64,000 bases of DNA from Symbiodinium sp. CCMP2592 (taxonomy: Eukaryota > Sar > Dinophyceae > Suessiales > Symbiodiniaceae): assembly GCA_905221615.1 (NCBI GenBank), contig CAJNDT010005556.1, forward strand, positions 1,974,691-2,038,690, written 5' to 3'. Within the stretch, counting starts at the first letter, position 1, and each line of letters starts with the position of its first letter. A program made the translations under genes and the position numbers. The notes under the pieces were generated by a model. That model saw only the letters and a program-made list of their open reading frames with translations, ran no database searches and was not told the origin of the DNA. Shown here piece by piece: positions 38,709 to 47,355 of the stretch.

Positions 38709-39986
38709 ATGTCACAAGCATGTCGGACTCTCGCAGACTGCCAGAATCTCGCCGAGCATGTGATCTCCCAGACTGGAAACGTAGACGAAAAAAAGCGAAA
38801 GGAGCTGCAACGAATGCGCCGTCCAAAGCTCATGAGCCTGATCGCTTCTCATCACCTTCCGGAAGATGAGGATTTCATGCGCAAAATTGAGGCTATGTAT
38901 TCGACAGCCAAAGATTCAACAGAGGATGAGGATGAGGATGACATTATCATGGGGGACTTTGTTGATGAGCTGGTTCTTGACGACCTGCTTGCTGAGGACA
39001 AACAGGAATTTAAAATGGTCTCAGACGCAGTCAGAAAACGCAGAATCAAAAGGGTGCATCAAACCTGGCAGGCCATCAAGACGCAGCAAGCAAAGGCCAA
39101 GGCAAAGGGCAAGGCCAAAGCAAAGACCAAAGCAAAGGCCAAGCCACAGGCCAAACGAAAAGCCAAGAGAAAGATTTGTCGCCCACGTATGTTGCCCAGG
39201 AAGCAACCCGCGCCTCCTGATGAAAGTGGTCAAGAGGGAGCAGAAGGCAGAGTGCCATCACCTCCTGCTGAGGTGCCGGTGGAGCCGGAGCCTGATAATC
39301 ACGTGGAGGCCGCGGAAGGCAGAGTGCCAGCCCCTCCTGCTGAGATGCCGGAGGTGCCTGCTGCAATCCCTGTCCCAGAGCCTGATGATCACGTGGAGCC
39401 CGAGGAAGGCAGAGGGCCAGCCCCTCCTGCTGAGATGCCGGAGGTGCCTGCTGCAATCCCTGTCCCAGAGCCTGATGATCACGTGGAGCCCGAGGAAGGC
39501 AGAGGGCCAGCCCCTCCTGCTGAGATGCCGGAGGTGCCTGCAGTGCCTATCCCAGCACTCGAGCCACGGGAGGTTGCAGTCCGTGGCCCCCAACATCAGC
39601 GGCGGCCGAACCGTGTTGACTACCAAGGGGTATGGACACCTGTTCAATGCCCGGAGTGTCCCAAGATCGCTGTTGAGATGAAGTACGACCCGAATCCTGG
39701 TGGCACTGACAAAGCAAAATGGTTTCTCCGAGTTCGTGTGACAGACGGCGGTCTCTTGGAAAGATTCGGAACATTTGTTATAGCTTCGATCTGGTTGCCT
39801 GATCTGCTGTGTGTTGTGTCACATTACATGAACCCATGTGTGTCTGGCATTGAAGGCGAGTGGAGCCACCTCGTACCCTATCACTGGGGACGTGTGGCTT
39901 CCAAGATGACAGAAGCGCAGGCCAGACAACACGTCATTGACCATAGGCCCTGTTGTGGCCCGACCAGGAGGCCTGGCAACACCTAG
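38709..39986 (+). CDS. K/A-rich and P-rich repeat protein, left copy
   Basis: 425 residues from the ATG at 38,709 (MSQACRTLADCQ). The N-terminal part is helical and acidic (DSTEDEDEDD), then comes a very basic KAKAKGKAKAKTKAKAK tract resembling histone-H1-like tails. A 30-residue tandem repeat follows (EGRVPAPPAEMPEVP.. to EPDDHVEPE; 90 bases, about three units). The C-terminal 120 residues look folded: CPECP, WFLRVRVTDGG, FVIAS, HYMNPCVSG and CCGPTRRPG. Unknown function; a nuclear or chromatin role is only a guess from composition. In this copy two neighbouring repeat units read EGRGP (AGAGGGCC) where the right copy has EGRVP. Confidence 0.6.
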   Translation: MSQACRTLADCQNLAEHVISQTGNVDEKKRKELQRMRRPKLMSLIASHHLPEDEDFMRKIEAMYSTAKDSTEDEDEDDIIMGDFVDELVLDDLLAEDKQEFKMVSDAVRKRRIKRVHQTWQAIKTQQAKAKAKGKAKAKTKAKAKPQAKRKAKRKICRPRMLPRKQPAPPDESGQEGAEGRVPSPPAEVPVEPEPDNHVEAAEGRVPAPPAEMPEVPAAIPVPEPDDHVEPEEGRGPAPPAEMPEVPAAIPVPEPDDHVEPEEGRGPAPPAEMPEVPAVPIPALEPREVAVRGPQHQRRPNRVDYQGVWTPVQCPECPKIAVEMKYDPNPGGTDKAKWFLRVRVTDGGLLERFGTFVIASIWLPDLLCVVSHYMNPCVSGIEGEWSHLVPYHWGRVASKMTEAQARQHVIDHRPCCGPTRRPGNT

Positions 39987-40068
39987 AGGATTCATCCTGC
40001 GCTGCAAAGAAAAGTTGTGTGTCTGTCTGTGTGCTTGCATTGATGGCAGCGGGTCCTGCTAGATTGGA

Positions 40069-40254
40069 ATGCGTCCGAGAGACTGTGTGTTTCTGCTTGG
40101 GGAAGACGGATTGCGAAAGCCTGTTCGCATTTTCACACATGTGGAATTTGTCACGTGCAAGCACATGGACAATCATTTCGAGTGCCACAACCCGGAAGCC
40201 GCACAAACTAGCACATGTGGTTTGAAGCCGTGCGTGCTTGTGACTGAACAGTAG
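40069..40254 (+). CDS. Small Cys/His protein, left copy
   Basis: 61 residues: MRPRDCVFLLGEDG at the start, then VEFVTCKHMDNHFECH and CGLKPCVLV. The spacing of Cys and His suggests a small zinc-binding fold, but no known family fits. It ends 12 bases before the ATG of the next frame, so both could be exons of one gene. One substitution (P to H) in the right copy. Confidence 0.45.
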   Translation: MRPRDCVFLLGEDGLRKPVRIFTHVEFVTCKHMDNHFECHNPEAAQTSTCGLKPCVLVTEQ

Positions 40255-40266
40255 CCGTCCAGAGCA

Positions 40267-40765
40267 ATGCATTTCGCCCCGATCGAACGAGGAGAGTGTT
40301 TCTTCAGAGGCGAGCTCTCCCCAATCTTGATCAAAACCGCTTGCGAAAAACTGGCCAAAGCGCTCACCAGTGGAAACCAGCTGAGACATGGAATGAAGTT
40401 TATGACGACGTGCCTTGGGAAATCATGGTTCGCTACCTGCGTTACTGGCCACGTATTGGCTCCCGCATTACAGGAGGCCTCAGGCTTCTTCGACGGTACC
40501 AAGGCCCCTTCCCGAAGTGTTATCAGGTGGGTGAAGGAGAATAACCGCTGGAGTTGCCGCGCGTTTCTCTCGTTTGTGATTTTGTTTATGTTTGGAACGA
40601 CGAAGATGAACAACAACGGCAGTTTGTCCTTCAGATGAAACACCTCTCACTTGTTGCCATCCGTCTCGGTGGTCCGGGGTAACTTCCTGACCTTGATGCT
40701 GGAGCAATACCTTTGACCGACCAGCTGAGTGCAAAGTTGGGGTGGCAATAATTAATGGATCTTGA
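40267..40765 (+). pseudogene. Broken copy of the 166-residue gene
   Basis: Aligns with the intact frame at 62,551-63,051. A base is missing at about 40,367, shifting the frame; GAA to TAA near 40,542 and GAA to TAA near 40,680 add stops; another base is lost near 40,728. Several independent lesions argue against a single sequencing slip, although clustered errors in one poor read could also do this. The 5' ~30 codons are unchanged. Confidence 0.65.
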
Positions 40766-40950
40766 GGCGGGAAGGCAGAGTGCCAGCAGCTGGGAAGGCA
40801 GAGTGCCAGACGTTGTCGCGTCCCCCAGCTGTACCCTGCTTCGCCTGCACGTGATTCGCTTGACAGTGTGGTCAACGCAGAAAAGCGCAACATCCAGCAG
40901 TTCGTAGCCACTTCACGCGATTTGTGCATCCCTAATACTATCAAACCCTA

Positions 40951-41936
40951 AAACTATGGCACTCTGCCTTCTAGCCCCAAACCCTAAATACTAAAGACCC
41001 TGAAACTCTAACCCTAACCCTTTCATTACCCTCAAACCCCTAATACTATGGCACTCTGCCTTCTAACCCCAAACCCTAAATATACTAAAGACCCTGAAAC
41101 GCTAACCCTAACCCTTTCATTACCCTCAAACCCCTAATACTATGGCACTCTGCCTTCTAACCCCAAACCCTAAATATACTAAAGACCCTGAAACTCTAAC
41201 CCTAACCCTTTCATTACCCTCAAACCCTAACACTATGGCACTCTGCCTGCTAACCCCAACCCCTAAATACTAAAGACCCTGAAACTCTAACCCTAACCCT
41301 TTCATTACCCTCAAACCCCTAATACTATGGCACTCTGCCTTCTAACCCCAAACCCTAAATATACTAAAGACCCTGAAACTCTAACCCTCACCCTTTCATT
41401 ACCCTCAAACCCCTAATACTATGGCACTCTGCCTTCTAACCCCAAACCCTAAATACTAAAGACCCTGAAACTCTAACCCTAACCCTTTCATTACCCTCAA
41501 ACCCCTAATACTATGGCACTCTGCCTTCTAACCCCAAACCCTAAATATAATAAAGACCCTGAAACTATAACCCTAACCCTTTCATTACCCTCAAACCCCT
41601 AATACTATGGCACTCTGCCTTCTAACCCCAAACCCTAAATATAATAAAGACCCTGAAACTCTAACCCTAACCCTTTCATTACCCTCAAACCCCTAATACT
41701 ATGGCACTCTGCCTTCTAACCCCAAACCCTAAATATAATAAAGACCCTGAAATTCTAACCCTAACCCTTTCATTACCCTCAAACCCCTAATACTATGGCA
41801 CTCTGCCTTCTAACCCCAAACCCTAAATATAATAAAGACCCTGAAACTCTAACCCTAACCCTTTCATTACCCTCAAACCCCTAATACTATGGCACTCTGC
41901 CTTCTAACCCCAAACCCTAAAGACCCTGAAACTGTA
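40951..41936. repeat. ~93-bp satellite carrying the inverted motif
   Basis: Eleven monomers of 91-95 bases. Each has CTATGGCACTCTGCCTTCTA (reverse complement of the dispersed motif) followed by CCCCAAACCCTAAATA, AAGACCCTGAAACTCTAACC and CCTTTCATTACCCTCAAACC. Motif starts at 40,958, 41,050, 41,144, 41,237, 41,329, 41,423, 41,514, 41,609, 41,703, 41,797 and 41,891. The rest of the monomer is telomere-like. No gene. Confidence 0.95.
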
Positions 41937-41959
41937 AACCTTGTGCCAGGTCTTCTTCA

Positions 41960-42330
41960 TCCTCGTCTTCTCGGAAAAAACATTAAAAAATGTAGTTTTT
42001 TTTGTGTGTGTTTTAAAGTTTTTAAAATTTTTTAAAAGTTGTTTAAAGTCTTTAAAAGTCTTTCAAATTATTTTTAAAGTTTGTAAAAGCTTTTAAAAGC
42101 GTTTAAAAGTCTTTGAAAGTCTTTTTAAAGCTTTTAAATGTATTTTAATGTTTTTAAAAGTCTTTTAAATATTTTAAAAGCTTTTTAAAGTTTTGAAAAG
42201 TCTTTTAAAGTTTGCAAAAGTCTCTCTAAAAGTTTCTAAAAGTCTGTTAAAGTCTTCTAAAAGTTTTTAGAATGTTTTTTCTTGCATTTGAAAGTTTTTA
42301 AAAGTCTGTAAACGTCTTTAGAAGCCAACT
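41960..42330 (+). repeat. T-rich TTTAAAAG tract, right edge of island
   Basis: Low-complexity TTTAAAAGTC repeats, T-rich on the plus strand, as at 13,435-13,760. No gene. Confidence 0.75.
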
Positions 42331-42343
42331 CTGTCGAAAAAGC

Positions 42344-42387
42344 CCTGTGGATCTAAACCTTGTGGTTCTGGTTCGGTGCAAAGGGTC
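42344..42387 (-). repeat. Right arm of 44-bp island-flanking inverted repeat
   Basis: CCTGTGGATCTAAACCTTGT and the next 24 bases are the reverse complement of 13,387-13,430 with about four mismatches. It sits at the outer side of the T-rich tract, as does the left arm. Confidence 0.75.
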
Positions 42388-42678
42388 AATGACTAAGGGC
42401 CCTTATGACTTGTTGCGGTTCCTATTTGGATGCTTTTGGGCGGGGTCAGATCTGTCTGCGGGTCTGGAAGTTAACATAGGGGCCTTAAGAATTTGCAGAA
42501 TTAGAATAGGGTTTTGGGGGCCCAGTCTACTATAACTATAGTATAGTAAGGACCCCCCCCACATGGTATAGGTAATTGTTAAGGCCCCTATATTAGGTGT
42601 TCTTTTTAAACCCTTTTGAGCTTCCGACTAGGCACTGCAAGACCAAAGGCCACAGCAGAAAGCTTTGGCCATGGGGTG

Positions 42679-42843
42679 CCCAGAGACTCCAATACCCCTA
42701 ATTAAGGAATATACCTTACCTTAAAGGGATCCTTAAAGGGATCTAAAAGGGTTCTATTGAGGAGTATACCTTAAATTATAGTAGGACCCCGAATATGATT
42801 CAAGGAATACACTCCTTAATCAAGGGATATTGGAGTCTCTGGG
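42679..42843. mobile_element. MITE-like element, family A, with internal insert
   Basis: CCCAGAGACTCCAATA at the left and TATTGGAGTCTCTGGG at the right, as in the copies at 5,012 and 5,220. It is longer (165 bases) through an internal AAGGGATCCTTAAAGGGATC repeat insert. Confidence 0.7.
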
Positions 42844-44446
42844 TGTTGATTTCTTCGAGACAGTAATTCATCAGGCATCTGGACTTCCAGGACCCGAAAG
42901 TCTTGAACCTTGTAACAGCAGCAGACCCTAACCACTAAACCCCTCAACTTCAAAACCCCAGTCTGCAAACTTATAAAAGTAGTTGCGCCAAAAACTTGAT
43001 CTAGCATCTACTCCTCATGAGGCTCCACTGGCATCTACTGCGCCTTGTAAGGCAGCAACGCAGCCCTCATGAGAAGCCTTTGCATTCGCCTTCGATCTAT
43101 GCCGCCACTCCGGCCTCCCTTTCCTTACCTTTGGTTCGTAGGGAATGGAAGAATGGTAGTAACAGTAGCTATACTTGTACCCCATTCCTCCATTCCCTAC
43201 TAAGCAAAGGTAAAGATCCCTTTAAAGGAACCCTAAACCCCTATAGATCCTCTTAAAGGAACCCTATAGATCCCTTTAAAGGAGCCCTAGTCCCTACGGT
43301 CCAGCCGGTCTTCTTGGCGCCGATCCCGCTCCCCCAGCTCCTCTTCTCCGAGATGAGCATGGCGGAGCATGAGCATTTCGGTCTCACCGAATCCACAACC
43401 CTAAACACAAAACCCTGATCTTGAATCATTGAAGCCCAAAATTTATGGTTCAAACCCTGAACCCTACACTCTCGAACTTTACCAAAGCTCTTCAACTTTC
43501 AACATCTCATGGCTAAACTCTCCTGTGAACTCCACGTCTGGAACTGGTCCTAAACCCAAACCCTAGAGTCTCATGTGCTCTTTAAGTCCCTAAACCCAAA
43601 AAAAGGGCCCAAAAACAAAAAAACAAACTAAACCAGAAAGTCTTCCCCTAGGGCTCTAAGGACTCATCTATTATGGCTTTTGGGCCCAAAGACCATACTA
43701 TACAAGGCTTTTGGCCTATTTTGATCCCCGGGGTTCTATGTGCTCCAAGTCTGGAACTGGTCCTAAACCCTAAACTTTCAACCCTAAACTCTGCCTAAAC
43801 TCTAAACTCTAAACCCTAAACCCCGCCTCTCTGCAGGGGTGGCAACTCCTCGAAAGATGAGGGCCTGCCCGACTCGCTTGTTCTGAAACGGAGGTGGGTT
43901 TAAGGGTTCCTTAATCAGGGGTCCATAAGGATTACTTCAAGGGGTATCATGAGGGTTTAGAATAGGGGCCTTGATAAGTAGAATAGAGTTTTGGGCTTCT
44001 ATATAATTATAGCATGATTATAAAGAGGCCGCAAGAAACAGTGTTGGTAATTATTGAGGCTTCTGTGTAAGTCTGGGGCTTAGGGCTCAGGGCTTAGGGC
44101 TTCAGGGCCGCTAAACTCTTCTGAAGCTGTGGCTCCCTTTGCCCCAAGGGTCCAACTACCTAATAATCATATACTCTCCAAAATCCTAACCTACATAACT
44201 TTAATATCCTAAAACCGAGTACCTAATTATTGGGTCCTTTGGACCCTTGGGGAACCCTAAACCCTAAACCCCTGTTATAGTTGTGTTGTACTTTAGGGTG
44301 GACCTTCATTATAAGGGAACCTGAACCCTAAAAAAGGGAATAAGGGCCTACTCTAGGTCCTAGATGCACAGGCTTAGAGAGGCCTTGGTGGTGGCTGGAT
44401 GGACTATGGAGGGCAGACTCTGCCTGAGCTACATGGGAGTTTCCGA

Positions 44447-44613
44447 AAATTAGGGGTACCTTTAAAGGGATCTACAAGGGTTCCTTAAAGGGATCTATAA
44501 GGGTTCTATAAAGGGTTTAGGGTTTAGAGTTTCCGAAACTTAGGGGTACCGCCCTTATAATAAGGATCCTACTATTTGGGGTACTACATTAGGGTCCCCT
44601 GTTTTCGGAAACT
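44447..44613. mobile_element. MITE-like element with GTTTCCGAAAA ends, family G
   Basis: AGTTTCCGAAAATTAGGGGT at the left and TTTTCGGAAACTGCC at the right; a second copy of the left end lies internally. A related element covers about 6,030-6,127. Contains ATAATAAGGATCCTACTA. Confidence 0.5.
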
Positions 44614-45049
44614 GCCACATGTCATGAGGTTTGGCTGCAGAAGCCTATCGGATGGAAGTTTCATGAAACAGAGCCCTACACTCCAGGATCAACCACGCTG
44701 CTTATGGTTCTGGAGACCCGGAATTTCGCGGTTGTTGGACCCAGTTTTGGGCGTCGCCAAAGCACACAGAAGTTGCGAAATCTTACGCATTGTCCAAAGC
44801 TCCGTCTGTCGTCGGTGAAGGGCAGCATGCGGGACCTCAATAAGACCTCCTCATCAAAGCCGTCACATCCTTCGGCGGTTGATTTTCATGGCCTTTTCGT
44901 AGGACTTCAAGATGCCTCCGATCAGTCCAAGTACCATCTGTTTGAGGGTTTAGGATTTGGGGTTGGGGGGTTAAGGGTTTGAGGGTTTAGGGTTTGAGGG
45001 TTTAGGGTTTGGGGGTTCAGGGGTTAGGATTTAGGGCTTTTAGGCCCTC

Positions 45050-45200
45050 AGAGTCAGAGGGTGAACATTGACATTCACATTCTCCGGCACGACTACACCG
45101 ATCTCGACAGTGTCGACAGAGGCCAACGAGCCAGAGGCTACCAATTCGCTGTCACTGGCCTGAAGCTCAGTCGCTGGCCTTGGAATCTCAATCGCAGGCA
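45050..45200 (-). CDS. Possible minus-strand exon
   Basis: Read on the minus strand from 45,200 there are about 50 open codons: VPAIEIPRPATELQASDSEL, then GSLASVDTVEIGVVVPENVN. The piece follows a CTAG on the minus strand, like the introner acceptors of the PPR gene. No family recognised. A reading by chance is possible, but the composition is unlike the surrounding repeats. Confidence 0.3.
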
Positions 45201-45296
45201 CTAGTTGTCCATGTCACGTGAAACTCTGCAGCAGAAGACGCGAAGCGGACAGAACCAATACCCAGGTCCCCGCAGAGGATTGCTGGTGACCTCATT

Positions 45297-45399
45297 ACCC
45301 AAAGGCTCCATGTACCCATATAGTAGGTACTTAGGCCTTAAAGTACCTATATAGGGACCTCTTTAAGGCCTAAGTACCTACTACATGGGTACATAGGAC
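45297..45399. mobile_element. MITE-like element, family B
   Basis: The ends ACCCAAAGGCTCC and GGACCCTTTGGGT are inverted, and the arms CATGTACCCATATAGTAGG and its complement are shared with the palindrome at 6,128-6,211. Confidence 0.65.
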
Positions 45400-45988
45400 C
45401 CTTTGGGTTAGTCAGATCGACTTCCAGACACAGAGAGCACTGAGCAGGGGAAATCACCCGGGAGGGTTGGCCCTAGGGTGCTGCCTTCCGCTTTACCTTT
45501 TTAGGTAACAGGGCCTTATAATTAGAATAGGGTTCCTTTTTTAAAGGGGACAATAAGGGGTACTACAAGGGCTGGGATTTAGTAGGAGGTTCCAGCAACC
45601 CGTCCTGAACCTTAACCGAGTTGCTGTAACTACAGCAGACTTCCAGCTGTAATCGATTGTAAAAAACGATGTGGGGTTTAGGGTTTCGGGTTTAGCTTGA
45701 GATCCCGAAACCACTCGGGGAGCAATGTCGGGAACACTCGAGAAGAATCACTAAACTCCATACCCTCGCCATTGAAACTTAAGACCCCAAAGCCTAAACC
45801 TCGAATCCTAAAGGCCCTGAAAGCTCAAACCTCTCAACCCCCATCTTATTATAGGCCCCCTCATAAAACCCTGAAAGTATCTTGGAAGGAACCCGAAAAA
45901 AGTCCCGACAGCTCTAACCCACCGTAACCCTCGGCTTTGTGCCTCGCAGCCAGAAGAGTTGGAAAGCCACCTGCGTCCGGACTGGAAC

Positions 45989-46060
45989 CATCCATCCACC
46001 CATCCATCCATACATGCATGCATACATGCATGCATACATACATACACACATACATAAATA
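45989..46060. repeat. CATC/CATA microsatellite
   Basis: CATCCATCCAC grading into CATACATGCATGCATACATA repeats. Confidence 0.9.
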
Positions 46061-46728
46061 CCCACCTGCAAGGAGAAGAATCAACCGCACATGGGGTGGT
46101 CCCTTTTTTGTCGGTCTCTATATATGTCAGGGTGCTTTTCTTCGGGTCGTAGGACACCTAATTAGACGCAGACACCGGTCCTCTTCAAGCGTCGGTATAG
46201 GCGAGTTCCTCTCACCATTTGTTTAGCTCCCGCCCTCCCCCCCCTTGATCCTGAGGTGCCATACCATACTTATGGGCCACTTGAGCCCAAACGAACCTGA
46301 GAGGTTTCGATGTAGGATTTATAGGGGTTAGGGTCAAAGCCGTAAAGCCCAATCCTGAAACTCCCAAACCTAAACCGAAACCCTAAACCGTGCCGGAAAC
46401 TCCCACGGGTCCACAGCGGCTGCTACACCCTGAACCCGCAAACTACAAGTCCAAGTGGTCAGAAATTATGTACGCCCCAACTTACTAAGCAGCATATCAC
46501 GCGGAGGGCTGCAGTGTTCAGGGCTCGTTGGGGTCAGTTTAATGCCGGGTTCCACCAGGGATTCATGGAGTTTCTGTGAACTTTTATGCATCGCGCTAGA
46601 CTATAAACCCTAAAACCATAGGGTTCTAGGTGGGTTAAGCAGGACAAAGTCAGGTTCCGGCTTTGGGGTTGCAGGGTATCGATGGTCAACGGCGTCGTAC
46701 ATGCGGACTTTCGGCTTTGAAGTTGGGG

Positions 46729-46828
46729 NNNNNNNNNNNNNNNNNNNNNNNNNNNNNNNNNNNNNNNNNNNNNNNNNNNNNNNNNNNNNNNNNNNNNNNN
46801 NNNNNNNNNNNNNNNNNNNNNNNNNNNN
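46729..46828. other. Assembly gap, 100 N
   Basis: Exactly 100 N, the usual default for a scaffold gap of unknown size. The sequence to its right starts inside the long duplication. Confidence 0.99.
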
Positions 46829-47355
46829 CAGATTCATTTTTGTGTCGCTGTCACTAGGCAGGGTGCCGGAAAGGCAGAGTGCCAATGTGAAATCGCATTT
46901 CTTGGGGCGTTTGAATGTTGTCACTTTTGCAGTCCGTCTGATCTGGCACATTTCAGCTTGCCGTTTTGGAAAACAAAGACGATGCCTATGCATACAGTCA
47001 TGTCGGCAGTAACTCGATGGATTAATTACTGTGCCTGTGAATTGATTGGTTAAACCTTGGTTTCCTGTGACAGCCCCATAAAACCTTTCAGGTGCTGGCG
47101 TCCAAGGTGGTTGGCTACTATGGCAAGGCTGGAATGCATGATGCAAGTGATTGTGAGTTGTGGAAGCTGAAACGCTTGCTATCTGGCCGTTGATGGGACC
47201 ATGCCACGTAGGGTGTACGGACTCTAGTGACTAGTGAGTGGATGCGCAAGAATTTCTTGACCTGGCCGCAATCAACATATGTGTGTTCAAGATCGAGTCC
47301 CTTAGTGCTGCAGTGGTGCTTCCAGGCAGAGTACCAGAGACAGTCGCCGAGAGCA

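Larger units (their letters stand above)
24522..41936 (+). repeat. Long segmental duplication, left copy (~17.4 kb)
   Basis: Matches 46,829-64,000 in direct orientation. The offset between copies is 22,307 at the start, then 22,296, 22,281, 22,280 and 22,284 after small indels. Identity is very high over most of the length. Differences cluster at about 29,935-29,960, 34,146-34,395 and 40,370-40,730 and in repeat copy number. Confidence 0.95.
42388..46728. other. Gene-poor telomere-like DNA, right of island
   Basis: Same character as the first 13 kb: CCCTAAA/TTTAGGG variants, MITE-like elements, ATCCCTTTAAAGGAACCC repeats (43,205-43,290) and no GGCAGAGTGCC motif. One possible minus-strand exon is listed. 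Otherwise no gene supported. Confidence 0.6.
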
